From Streptomyces sp. LUP30 (GTDB lineage Bacteria > Actinomycetota > Actinomycetes > Streptomycetales > Streptomycetaceae): 64,000 nt of DNA. The position numbers and the translations under genes are program-made. The notes under the pieces were generated by a model. That model worked only from the letters and a program-made list of their open reading frames with translations. It was not told the DNA's origin and did not search any database. This document shows positions 1-7,979 of the stretch, piece after piece (position 1 is the stretch's first letter; each line of letters opens with the position of its first letter). The stretch is taken from contig NZ_MJAJ01000031.1 in assembly GCF_001746365.1 (NCBI RefSeq), positions 33,567 through 97,566 on the forward strand, read 5' to 3'.

Positions 1-1
1 C

Positions 2-649
2 TACGCCGTCGGCTGCGCCAGCTGCCACGGCACCGGCGGTCAGGGCAGCTCCGACGGTCCGAGCCTGGTCGGCGTGGGCGCCGCGGCCGTCGACTTCCAG
101 GTCGGCACCGGCCGCATGCCGGCGGCGACCTCCCAGGGCCCGCAGGTGGTGAAGAAGAAGAACATCTACACGCAGGCCGAGATCGACCAGCTCGCCGCGT
201 ACATCTCCTCGCTCGGCACCGGCCCGGCCGTGCCCACCAAGGCCGAGTACGGCCCGGAGGGCGCGGACATCGCCAAGGGCGGCGAGCTGTTCCGCACCAA
301 CTGCGCGCAGTGCCACAACTTCACCGGCAAGGGCGGGGCCCTCACCAAGGGCAAGTTCGCTCCCACCCTGGAGGACGTGGACCCGAAGCACCTCTACGAG
401 GCCATGCAGACGGGCCCGCAGAACATGCCCTCCTTCCCCGACACCACCCTGTCGGAGCAGAACAAGAAGGACATCATCGCGTACCTGCACGCGGTCAACA
501 GCAGCGACACCGACAACCCCGGTGGTCTGGAGCTGGGCGGCCTCGGACCGGTCAGTGAGGGCCTGTTCGCCTGGATCTTCGGTCTCGGCGCACTGATCGC
601 GGTCGCCGTCTGGGTCGCCGCTCGGACCGCAAAGGCCAAGAAGTCATGA
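2..649 (+). CDS. qcrC: Cytochrome bc1 complex diheme cytochrome c subunit (5' truncated by window)
   Basis: This is the C-terminal part of the diheme cytochrome c subunit of the actinobacterial menaquinol:cytochrome c reductase, which passes electrons to the aa3 oxidase inside a III-IV supercomplex on the outer face of the membrane. Two heme c attachment motifs are visible: CASCH at 14-28 and CAQCH at 302-316, one per cytochrome c domain. A hydrophobic segment near the C-terminus (FAWIFGLGALIAVAVWVAA) followed by lysines is the membrane anchor. The start codon lies upstream of the window. The stop overlaps the qcrA start by ATGA, so the two are translationally coupled. Confidence 0.95.
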   Translation, partial: YAVGCASCHGTGGQGSSDGPSLVGVGAAAVDFQVGTGRMPAATSQGPQVVKKKNIYTQAEIDQLAAYISSLGTGPAVPTKAEYGPEGADIAKGGELFRTNCAQCHNFTGKGGALTKGKFAPTLEDVDPKHLYEAMQTGPQNMPSFPDTTLSEQNKKDIIAYLHAVNSSDTDNPGGLELGGLGPVSEGLFAWIFGLGALIAVAVWVAARTAKAKKS

Positions 650-1704
650 GTAGCCAAGACATTCCAGAAGAGAACCTGCCCGCTGAGCAGGGCCACGCAC
701 ACGGCGCGGTAGGCGTCGCGGACGAGAAGAACCCGTTCGCGGACCCCGGCCTGCCGCCCCACGAGCACCGCGTCCAGGACATCGACGAGCGGGCCGCCAA
801 GCGGTCCGAGCGTGCGGTCGCCTTCCTGTTCACGCTGTCGATGCTTGCCACGGTCGGCTTCATCGCCTCGTACGTGGCGATCCCCGCCGACAAGTCGATC
901 TTCGTGTTCCCGATCGGTCACCTCAGCGCGCTGAACTTCGCGCTGGGTCTGACCCTGGGCACGGCGCTGTTCACCATCGGCGCCGGCGCGGTCCACTGGG
1001 CCCGCACCCTGATGTCGGACGTCGAGGTCGCCGACGAGCGGCACCCGATCGCCGCGAGCCCCGAGGTCCGTGCGAAGGTCCACGCGGACTTCCGGCAGGG
1101 CGCCAAGGAGTCCGCGCTCGGCCGCCGCAAGCTGATCCGCAACACGCTGTTCGGCGCGGTCGCCCTGGTGCCGCTGTCCGGTGTCGTGCTGCTGCGCGAC
1201 CTCGGCCCGCTGCCCGAGGAGAAGCTGCGTCACACGCTGTGGGCCAAGGGCAAGCTGCTCGTCAACATGAACACCAACGAGCCGCTGCGTCCGTCGGACG
1301 TGGCCGTCGGTTCTCTCACCTTCGCCAAGCCCGAGGGCCTGGAGGAGCACGACGAGGACTTCCAGAACGAGATCGCCAAGGCGGCCCTGATGATCGTCCG
1401 GCTGCAGCCGGACAACATCAAGGACAAGCGCGAGCTCGAGTGGTCGCACGAGGGCATCGTGGCGTACTCGAAGATCTGCACCCACGTCGGTTGCCCGATC
1501 TCCCTGTACGAGCAGCAGACGCACCACGTGCTGTGCCCCTGCCACCAGTCCACCTTCGACCTCTCCGACGGTGCCCGAGTGATCTTCGGCCCCGCCGGTC
1601 ACGCCCTGCCGCAGCTGCGCATCGGCGTGAGCGACGAGGGCTACCTTCAGGCGCTCGGCGACTTCGAAGAGCCCGTCGGTCCTGCCTTCTGGGAGCGCGG
1701 ATGA
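646..1704 (+). CDS. qcrA: Cytochrome bc1 complex Rieske iron-sulfur subunit
   Basis: This is the Rieske subunit of the bc1 complex, carrying the 2Fe-2S cluster that takes the first electron from menaquinol. The 352-residue protein has the long actinobacterial form: a charged N-terminus, hydrophobic segments at about residues 57-80 and 85-118, another near 165-180, then the C-terminal Rieske domain. Cluster ligands are the boxes CTHVGC (first Cys about residue 278) and CPCHQS (first Cys about residue 297), each giving one Cys and one His ligand plus disulfide cysteines. It overlaps qcrC by four bases at its start and qcrB at its end, so qcrCAB form one operon. Confidence 0.97.
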   Translation: MSSQDIPEENLPAEQGHAHGAVGVADEKNPFADPGLPPHEHRVQDIDERAAKRSERAVAFLFTLSMLATVGFIASYVAIPADKSIFVFPIGHLSALNFALGLTLGTALFTIGAGAVHWARTLMSDVEVADERHPIAASPEVRAKVHADFRQGAKESALGRRKLIRNTLFGAVALVPLSGVVLLRDLGPLPEEKLRHTLWAKGKLLVNMNTNEPLRPSDVAVGSLTFAKPEGLEEHDEDFQNEIAKAALMIVRLQPDNIKDKRELEWSHEGIVAYSKICTHVGCPISLYEQQTHHVLCPCHQSTFDLSDGARVIFGPAGHALPQLRIGVSDEGYLQALGDFEEPVGPAFWERG

Positions 1705-3347
1705 GCACGACAGAGAACCACGACAGCGCCGTGACCCGCGACCGCGGGAAGGCGCCGGCCGGCGAGCGCATCGCCGACTGGGCCGACGGCCGGCTGGGGA
1801 TCTACTCCCTCGCCAAGTCCAACATGCGCAAGATCTTCCCCGACCACTGGTCGTTCATGTTGGGCGAAGTGTGCATGTACAGCTTCATCATCATCATCCT
1901 GACGGGTGTGTATCTGACGCTGTTCTTCCACCCGTCGATGACCGAGGTGGAGTACCACGGCAGCTACGTCCCGCTCCAGGGACAGCTGATGTCCGAGGCG
2001 TTCAGCTCGACCCTGCACATCTCCTTCGACGTGCGCGGCGGTCTGCTCATCCGGCAGATCCACCACTGGGCGGCGCTGATCTTCCTCGCCGGCATGTTCG
2101 TGCACATGATGCGCGTGTTCTTCACGGGTGCGTTCCGCAAGCCGCGTGAGGTCAACTGGCTGTTCGGCTTCCTGCTGTTCGTCCTGGGCATGTTCACCGG
2201 CTTCACCGGTTACTCGCTCCCGGACGACCTGCTCTCCGGCACCGGTGTGCGCTTCACGCAGGGCGCGATCCTGTCGATGCCGATCGTGGGCACGTACATC
2301 TCGATGTTCCTGTTCGGCGGCGAGTTCCCCGGTCACGACTTCGTGGCCCGGTTCTACTCGATCCACATCCTGCTGCTGCCGGGCATCATGCTGGGCCTGA
2401 TGGTGGGCCACCTGATCCTGGTCTTCTACCACAAGCACACGCAGTTCGCGGGCCCCGGCAAGAGCAACAAGAACGTCGTGGGCATGCCGCTGCTGCCGGT
2501 GTACATGGCCAAGGCCGGAGGCTTCTTCTTCCTGGTCTTCGGCGTGATCGCGGCCATCGCAGCCGTGGCGCAGATCAACCCGATCTGGGCCATGGGCCCC
2601 TACCGTCCGGACCAGGTGTCGACCGGCGCCCAGCCCGACTGGTACATGGGCTTCGCCGAGGGCCTGATCCGCTTCATGCCGGGCTGGGAGATCAACCTCT
2701 GGGGCCACACGCTGGTCCTGGGCGTGTTCATCCCGCTGGTGCTCTTCGGCGTCCTGCTCGCCCTGCTGGCGCTCTACCCCTTCATCGAGTCGTGGATCAC
2801 CGGCGACAAGCGCGAGCACCACATCCTGGACCGCCCGCGCAACGCGCCGACCCGTACGGCGCTGGGCGTCGCCTGGGTCACGATGTACATGATCATGCTG
2901 GTGGGCGGTGGCAACGACCTCTGGGCCACCCACTTCCACCTGTCGATCAACACGATCACCTGGTTCGTCCGGATCTTCTTCTTCGTCGGACCGGCCATCG
3001 CGTACATCGCCACCAAGCGGATCTGCCTCGGCCTGCAGCGTCGCGACAAGGACAAGGTGCTGCACGGTCGCGAGACCGGCACCATCAAGCGCCTGCCGCA
3101 CGGTGAGTTCATCGAGATCCACGAGCCGCTCAGTCAGGAGCAGCTGCACACCCTCACCGCTCACGAGCAGTACGAGCCGGCCGCGATCGGCGCCACCGTC
3201 GACGACAACGGCGTCGAGCGCAAGGTCACCGGCAAGGAGAAGCTCCGCGCCAAGATCAGCGGAGCGTACTTCGGCGAGGACCAGCAGATCCCGAAGCCCA
3301 CTGTCGAGGAGTACAAGGAGATCACGAGCGGCCACGGCCACCACTGA
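1701..3347 (+). CDS. qcrB: Cytochrome bc1 complex cytochrome b subunit
   Basis: This is the cytochrome b subunit, holding the two b hemes and the quinol sites. The 548-residue membrane protein shows paired heme-ligand histidines in the second and fourth helices (QIHHWAALIF...FVHMMRV and FYSIHILLLP...VGHLILVFYH). The quinol-oxidation loop reads PDWY where mitochondrial enzymes have PEWY, as is usual in actinobacteria. A C-terminal hydrophilic extension of about 100 residues ends in a His-rich tail. ATG at 1701 is chosen because it forms the ATGA overlap with qcrA. A strong terminator follows 27 bases after the stop, so this is the last gene of the operon. Confidence 0.97.
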   Translation: MSTTENHDSAVTRDRGKAPAGERIADWADGRLGIYSLAKSNMRKIFPDHWSFMLGEVCMYSFIIIILTGVYLTLFFHPSMTEVEYHGSYVPLQGQLMSEAFSSTLHISFDVRGGLLIRQIHHWAALIFLAGMFVHMMRVFFTGAFRKPREVNWLFGFLLFVLGMFTGFTGYSLPDDLLSGTGVRFTQGAILSMPIVGTYISMFLFGGEFPGHDFVARFYSIHILLLPGIMLGLMVGHLILVFYHKHTQFAGPGKSNKNVVGMPLLPVYMAKAGGFFFLVFGVIAAIAAVAQINPIWAMGPYRPDQVSTGAQPDWYMGFAEGLIRFMPGWEINLWGHTLVLGVFIPLVLFGVLLALLALYPFIESWITGDKREHHILDRPRNAPTRTALGVAWVTMYMIMLVGGGNDLWATHFHLSINTITWFVRIFFFVGPAIAYIATKRICLGLQRRDKDKVLHGRETGTIKRLPHGEFIEIHEPLSQEQLHTLTAHEQYEPAAIGATVDDNGVERKVTGKEKLRAKISGAYFGEDQQIPKPTVEEYKEITSGHGHH

Positions 3348-3373
3348 TCGCTGAGGCGTCGCCACGCCGCAGG

Positions 3374-3408
3374 AAAGGGCCCCGTCCGGTCTTCGGACGG
3401 GGCCCTTT
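3374..3408 (+). terminator. Intrinsic terminator after qcrB
   Basis: A perfect 15-bp inverted repeat (arms 3374-3388 and 3394-3408, A-tract on the left arm and T-tract ending the right arm) with a five-base loop. The A/T ends let it work in both directions. It closes the qcrCAB operon and isolates trpD. Confidence 0.9.
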
Positions 3409-3531
3409 GCCGTGCCCGCGGCTGGATAGGGTGGGGTTCACCTGGTTCCGCGGCCCCGGCCCACAGCCCGGGGCCCGAGGCCGGCGACGCACGACCAGAC
3501 ACGACTCTCGACGACACACGCAGGAGCGGCT

Positions 3532-4596
3532 ATGAGCGCTGTGACCCCCGCTGGAGGCGACACCGCGGCGGGCCGTTCCTGGCCCGAGGTGCTGAACGGT
3601 CTGCTGTACGGCCGTGACCAGGACGCGGACGCCACGTTCTGGGCGCTGGACCGGATCATGCGCGGGGAGGCCACCGACGCGCAGATCGCCGGGTTCGTGG
3701 TGGCCCTGCGGGCCAAGGGCGAGACCGTCGCGGAGATCAACGGGCTGGTCCGGGCGATGTACGAGCACGCCAACCTGATCGAGGTGCCGGGGCCGACCGT
3801 CGACATCGTCGGCACGGGCGGCGACGGCGCGAAGACCGTCAACATCTCCACGATGTCGGCGATCGTCGTCGCGGGCGCGGGCGCCACGGTCGTCAAGCAC
3901 GGGAACCGGGCCGCGTCCTCCGCATCCGGCGCCTCGGACGTCCTGGAGAAGCTCGGCGTCAATCTGGAGCTGACCCCGAAGCGGGTGGCTGAGGTCGCCC
4001 AGGAGGCCGGGATCACCTTCTGCTTCGCGATCAAGTTCCACCCGGCGCTGCGTCATGTGGGCGCGGCGCGCGGCCAGTTGGGCATCCGCACGGTGTTCAA
4101 CGTGCTCGGTCCGCTGACCAACCCGGCCAAGGTGGCGGCCCAGGCGGTCGGGGTCGCCGATCCCCGCATGGCGCCGGTCGTCGCCGGCGTCTTCGCCGAG
4201 CGCGGCAACTCCTCCCTGGTCTTCCGGGGCGACGACGGCCTCGACGAGCTGACCACCACCGCCACCTCACACGTGTGGGTGGTGCGGGACGGCAAGGTCG
4301 TCGAGGAGAGTTTCGACCCGCGCGACGTCGGCCTCGCGCTCGTCCCGGTGGAGGCCCTGCGCGGCGGCGACCCGTCCTACAACGCGGAGGTCGCCCGCCG
4401 TCTGCTGGACGGCGAGACGGGCCCGGTGCGCGACGCCGTCCTGCTGAACTCGGCGGCGGCGCTGGTCGCGCTCGAGCCGGGCGCCGGGACGCTGGCCGAG
4501 CAGTTGCGGGCCGGCATGGAACGGGCGGCCGAGTCGATCGACTCGGGCGAGGCCAAGCGGGCGCTGGAGCGCTGGGTGGCGGCCAGCAACGCCTGA
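3532..4596 (+). CDS. trpD: Anthranilate phosphoribosyltransferase
   Basis: TrpD transfers the phosphoribosyl group of PRPP to anthranilate, the second step of tryptophan synthesis. The 354-residue protein has the PRPP-binding glycine-rich loop GTGGDGAKTVNIST (about residues 97-110) and the KHGNRAASSASGASD segment that shapes the anthranilate site, at normal family length. AGGAG lies seven bases before ATG 3532. It stands alone, far from the other trp genes, although a trpE-trpG fusion lies 28 kb further on. A GGATAGGGT hexamer region near 3424-3432 could be its -10, but no clear -35 is seen. Confidence 0.95.
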   Translation: MSAVTPAGGDTAAGRSWPEVLNGLLYGRDQDADATFWALDRIMRGEATDAQIAGFVVALRAKGETVAEINGLVRAMYEHANLIEVPGPTVDIVGTGGDGAKTVNISTMSAIVVAGAGATVVKHGNRAASSASGASDVLEKLGVNLELTPKRVAEVAQEAGITFCFAIKFHPALRHVGAARGQLGIRTVFNVLGPLTNPAKVAAQAVGVADPRMAPVVAGVFAERGNSSLVFRGDDGLDELTTTATSHVWVVRDGKVVEESFDPRDVGLALVPVEALRGGDPSYNAEVARRLLDGETGPVRDAVLLNSAAALVALEPGAGTLAEQLRAGMERAAESIDSGEAKRALERWVAASNA

Positions 4597-4673
4597 CGCC
4601 CTCACGGGCGGTCGTCCCGCGATCCGGACACGGGTTGCGGGACGACGATCACCTGACGTAGTTTTCTGGATCA

Positions 4674-4792
4674 GGTCATGAGTGACAGTCATGAGGCCCC
4701 GGCCGACTGTCCGGCAACCCTCCGTCCGTGGCGGGGTGCCCCGGGTGAAGACCAGGTCGTGGACAGCAAGGTCCACGGCAAGCGCGGACCCC
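4674..4792 (+). ncRNA. SAM-IV riboswitch
   Basis: The segment matches the actinobacterial SAM-IV aptamer closely: it opens with GGTCATGAGTG, has the conserved core GCCCCGGC...CCGGCAACCCTCC, the pseudoknot partner GGGGTGCCCCGGGTGA followed by AGACCAGG, and ends with the 3' hairpin and GCAAGCGCGGACC. SAM-IV binds S-adenosylmethionine and normally shuts off sulfur-metabolism genes. It is oriented towards the aminotransferase-fold gene at 4955, about 160 bases downstream. No classical U-rich terminator follows, so the mode of control (transcription or translation) is not visible. Confidence 0.9.
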
Positions 4793-4833
4793 TCGCGAAA
4801 CCAGGGGTCCTGGGTCGTTCGAGGGAGTCTCCC

Positions 4834-4854
4834 GTGAGCAAGCGAATGCGATAG
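4834..4854 (+). CDS. Possible six-codon leader peptide (MSKRMR)
   Basis: Between the SAM-IV riboswitch and the desulfurase gene there is GTG AGC AAG CGA ATG CGA TAG, preceded at a six-base spacing by GGGAG (4823-4827). It encodes MSKRMR. Its ribosome site is as good as that of the main gene, and its position in a regulated leader suggests a role in coupling translation to expression. It is very short and could be chance. Confidence 0.25.
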   Translation: MSKRMR

Positions 4855-4954
4855 GGCGTACAGCCCCGCCTCCGCATCCCCTTTCACCTTCCTCCGTGGC
4901 GGAGCCATGTCCGCCCGCACGGTGGTTCCGTCCTGCCTCTCACGGGAGTTCGCC

Positions 4955-6319
4955 ATGTCCGTCTCCACCCTTGCCGCCGCCCGCACCCTTTGTGCCCCGC
5001 TGCCCGTTCTGGGCAGTGATGTCACCGTCCCGCTCGTGACCGGCGGCGAGGTCGCCTACGCGGCCCTCGACTACGCGGCCAGCGCCCCCGCCCTGCAGCG
5101 CGTCTGGGACGACGTGGCGGCCTACGCCCCTTACTACGGCAGCGTGCACCGCGGCGCCGGCTACCTCTCGCAGCTGTCCACGGACCTCTTCGAGAACGCC
5201 CGCCGGACGGTGACCGAGTTCCTGGACTGCCGCCCGGACGACCAGCTGATCTTCACGCGCTCGACGACCGACTCCCTCAACCTGCTCGCCGCCGCGCTCC
5301 CGGCCGAATGCGAGGTCTTCGTCTTCGAGACCGAGCACCACGCCTCGCTGCTGCCCTGGAAGGACGCCCGGGTCGCCTACCTCGACGCCCCCCGCAGCCC
5401 GCGCCAGGCCGTCGAGACGCTGGAGCGGGCGCTCGCCGAGCGCGACCCGCGGCGTCCGGCCCTGGTCTGCGTCACCGGCGCCTCGAACGTCACCGGTGAG
5501 CTGTGGCCGGTGCGCGAGCTGGCGGAGGCCGCGCACGCCCACGGTGCCCGGATCGTCCTGGACGCGGCCCAGCTGGCCCCCCACCACCCGGTGTCGGTCC
5601 GTGATCTCGACGTGGACTGGGTCGCCTTCTCCGGCCACAAGCTGTACGCGCCCTTCGGATGCGGGGTCCTGGCCGGCCGCGCCGACTGGCTGGTCGAGGC
5701 CGACCCCTACCTCGCGGGCGGCGGCGCCAGCCGCAAGGTCACCCGGCGCGAGGACGGGGGAGTGGACGTCGAGTGGCACGAGAGCGCCGCCCGCCACGAG
5801 GCCGGCTCCCCGAACGTGATCGGCGCCTACTCCATCGCCTCGGCCTGCAAGGCGTTGACGGAGGCGGGCTTCGACGACCTGGTCGCCCGTGAGGAGCACC
5901 TGATCGCGAAGGTGCGGTCCGGGCTGGCGGACGTCCCCGAGGTGCGGATCCTGTCCCTCTTCGGCGACGACGCCCCCCGGGTCGGCGTGATCTCCTTCGT
6001 CGTCGAGGGCTGGAACAGCTCCCACTTCGCCGCCGCCCTCTCCGCCGAGTACGGCATCGGCGTCCGCGACGGCCTCTTCTGCGCCCACCCCCTGGTCCGC
6101 ACCCTCCTGGGCAGCGACCCGCAGACCCAGGGCGAGTGCGGCGCGCCCGAGGCCGCCCCGGGGGAGAAGTCCCTCAACGCCATCCGCGTGAGCTTCGGCG
6201 CGGGCACGCCCGACGAGCACGTCGACCGCTTCGTGACCGCGGTCCGCGAACTGGTCGCCCAGGGTGCGAAGTGGCAGTACCACACGGAGAACGGCCGCTG
6301 CGTCCCGTCGGTGAACTGA
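4955..6319 (+). CDS. Class V aminotransferase, SufS-like cysteine desulfurase
   Basis: This is a PLP-dependent class V aminotransferase-fold protein, most likely taking sulfur from cysteine as a protein persulfide. The PLP lysine is in SGHKLYAPFGCG (about K229); HHASLLPW and DAAQLAPHHP match the family cofactor site. Near the C-terminus RDGLFCAHP (Cys about 376) aligns with the RxGxxCAxP active-site cysteine of SufS enzymes, which favours desulfurase over a plain aminotransferase. ATG 4955 is chosen over an upstream in-frame ATG at 4907 because GGGAG precedes it at the right distance. It stands alone, not in a suf operon, and lies downstream of a SAM-IV riboswitch, which supports a role in sulfur supply. 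Confidence 0.85.
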   Translation: MSVSTLAAARTLCAPLPVLGSDVTVPLVTGGEVAYAALDYAASAPALQRVWDDVAAYAPYYGSVHRGAGYLSQLSTDLFENARRTVTEFLDCRPDDQLIFTRSTTDSLNLLAAALPAECEVFVFETEHHASLLPWKDARVAYLDAPRSPRQAVETLERALAERDPRRPALVCVTGASNVTGELWPVRELAEAAHAHGARIVLDAAQLAPHHPVSVRDLDVDWVAFSGHKLYAPFGCGVLAGRADWLVEADPYLAGGGASRKVTRREDGGVDVEWHESAARHEAGSPNVIGAYSIASACKALTEAGFDDLVAREEHLIAKVRSGLADVPEVRILSLFGDDAPRVGVISFVVEGWNSSHFAAALSAEYGIGVRDGLFCAHPLVRTLLGSDPQTQGECGAPEAAPGEKSLNAIRVSFGAGTPDEHVDRFVTAVRELVAQGAKWQYHTENGRCVPSVN

Positions 6320-6422
6320 CCCGGAGCCCCCCCCACGCCCCACCCCGGGGGCGCCGTACCCCGGGGGGCCGTTTCACCTGCGGAGGGGCCGACCCCGCAG
6401 ACGCGGAGCGCGACGCCGCGCG

Positions 6423-6704
6423 TTACGAGTCCAGGCCGATGGCGAACGCCGCTTCCAGGTCGTGCTGCGAGTACGTGCGGAACGCCACGTGGGTGTCCGT
6501 CCCCTCGACCCCCGGGATCTTGCTGATGCTGCCGGGGATGACCTCGGCGAGGTCCTCGTGCTGCTTCACCCGGACCATCGCGATGAGGTCGTACGTCCCC
6601 GTCACGGAGAAGACCTCGCTGACACTGTCCAGCGAGGCGATCCGCTCGGCGATCTCGGGGATCCGGTCCACGCTGGTCTTGATGAGGACGATCGCGGTGA
6701 TCAC
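6423..6704 (-). CDS. Stand-alone Lrp/AsnC ligand-binding (RAM) domain protein
   Basis: The 93-residue protein is the effector-binding alpha/beta-sandwich domain of Lrp/AsnC regulators without the N-terminal helix-turn-helix. The order VSEVFSVTGTYDLIAMVRVK and the later PGVEGTDTHVAF are typical of the domain, which in other proteins binds amino acids and oligomerises. It probably acts as a small amino-acid sensor or partner of a full Lrp protein. Its ATG overlaps the stop of the upstream rhomboid gene by four bases, so both are co-transcribed. Length equals that of other stand-alone family members, so this is not a truncation. Confidence 0.9.
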   Translation of the reverse strand: MITAIVLIKTSVDRIPEIAERIASLDSVSEVFSVTGTYDLIAMVRVKQHEDLAEVIPGSISKIPGVEGTDTHVAFRTYSQHDLEAAFAIGLDS

Positions 6705-7486
6705 GGCTGGTTCTCTCCCTCGGGGGCCGGAGCTGGGGCGGGCTTCACTCTAGTCGCCCGCCCGTCTCCCCCCGCCGCCCTTCCGGGGCCGCCCCCGGGG
6801 GCCCTCCGCTCGCCGAAGCGGGCCCACGCATAGAGGAGCCCGAGGCCGAAGCCGACCAGGTGCGCCAGATACGCCACGCCCGGCCCCTGGGAGGCCCGCC
6901 CCGCCCCCACCCACTGCAGGGCCGCCCAGAAGGGCAGCACGACCCAGGCCGGGAAGCGCAGCGGCAGGAAGAACAGGAAGGGCAGGAGGCTGGTCACCCG
7001 CGCCCGGGGGAACAGGTACAGGAACGCGCCGAGCACCGCGGAGATCGCGCCCGAGGCGCCCACCAGGGACTGGGACGACTCGGCGTTGGCCGCCGCGTAG
7101 CCCAGCAGGGCCAGGTAGCCGCAACCGGTGTAGAAGAGGGTGAACTCCATGCGGCCCATCCGGCGCTCGGTCATCGCCCCGAAGACGTAGAGGAAGAGCA
7201 TGTTGCCCAGCAGATGCACCCAGCTGCCGTGGACGAAGAGAGCGGTGAGCGGCCTCAGGGCGGCCCCTGGAGCGCCCTCGAAGAGTTCGGCGGGCACCAC
7301 GCCCCAGCGCCGGAAGTAGGCGCGCTGCGCGGCCGGCAGTCCGCCGCCGGCGCCGTACGCCGGATTGAGGCCCGAGGCGGGGCCGATCACGAAGATCAGA
7401 CAGCACAGCGCGATCAGGCCATGGGTCACCGGCGCGGAGGAAGCGCCGAGCCTCCTGCGTACCGTCCCGTTCCAGTTGCTGATCAT
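6701..7486 (-). CDS. Rhomboid-family intramembrane serine protease
   Basis: This is a 261-residue membrane protease expected to cleave transmembrane substrates. Visible family marks are HLLGNMLFLYVFG in the second core helix, the serine motif GASGAIS in helix 4 and the histidine of HLVGFGLG in the last core helix, giving a Ser-His dyad. About six hydrophobic segments are present and the tail is Gly/Pro/Ala-rich. ATG 7486 (MISNWNG) is chosen because the stretch upstream is Arg-rich and unlike coding sequence. It is the first gene of a two-gene unit with the downstream Lrp-type sensor domain. Substrates are unknown. Confidence 0.9.
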   Translation of the reverse strand: MISNWNGTVRRRLGASSAPVTHGLIALCCLIFVIGPASGLNPAYGAGGGLPAAQRAYFRRWGVVPAELFEGAPGAALRPLTALFVHGSWVHLLGNMLFLYVFGAMTERRMGRMEFTLFYTGCGYLALLGYAAANAESSQSLVGASGAISAVLGAFLYLFPRARVTSLLPFLFFLPLRFPAWVVLPFWAALQWVGAGRASQGPGVAYLAHLVGFGLGLLYAWARFGERRAPGGGPGRAAGGDGRATRVKPAPAPAPEGENQP

Positions 7487-7669
7487 GACTACAAAGCATG
7501 ACGCAGCGGGACGTACTCCCCTGGACCGCCTCGCCGCCGGACGGCCCCCGTGGACGGACGGGCGGCGAGTACCCACCAGGCCGTAGGGTTACGAGCCACA
7601 CGCACGGGGGAGCCTCCGGCCCGACCCCGGCACCAGAAGCGGGACACTAGAAGGAAGCGGAAAGTCACG

Positions 7670-7909
7670 ATGACGGTTCCCCTGCCGACCGACACGACAC
7701 GGTGGCGCTGCACGCTCTGCGGCAACCTCACGCGGTTCGACGTGACGCGCTCGTCGAAGGTCGTCGAGTACGTGCACCTCGACCTCGCCGGCGAGCCGAA
7801 GGTCGAGGAGCGCGACGTGGTCAGTGAGACCATCGAGTCGGTGCGGTGCCGCTGGTGCAATGCCGTGGACCAGGTGGAACTCGTGGATCGGCCGGGCGCC
7901 GGTTCCTGA
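7670..7909 (+). CDS. Small zinc-ribbon-like protein
   Basis: A 79-residue soluble protein with two Cys pairs, CTLCGN (about residues 14-19) and CRWCN near residue 62, spaced as in a four-Cys zinc ribbon. I do not know a function; similar short proteins occur in streptomycetes at this place. ATG 7670 follows a purine-rich AAGGAAGCGGAAAG region. The gap to the next gene is 70 bases. A nucleic-acid or protein-binding role is only inferred from the Cys pairs. Confidence 0.7.
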   Translation: MTVPLPTDTTRWRCTLCGNLTRFDVTRSSKVVEYVHLDLAGEPKVEERDVVSETIESVRCRWCNAVDQVELVDRPGAGS

Positions 7910-7979
7910 CGGTGGGGGCCCCTCCGCTCGGCTTACGTCGAGAGCGGGAGAGGCCCCGCACAGTATTGGGGTGTGACGG

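Noticed and set aside
6330..6375. GC hairpin between the desulfurase and Lrp-type genes as a terminator
   Set aside because: C-runs and G-runs allow many short pairings but no single stable stem with a T-run.
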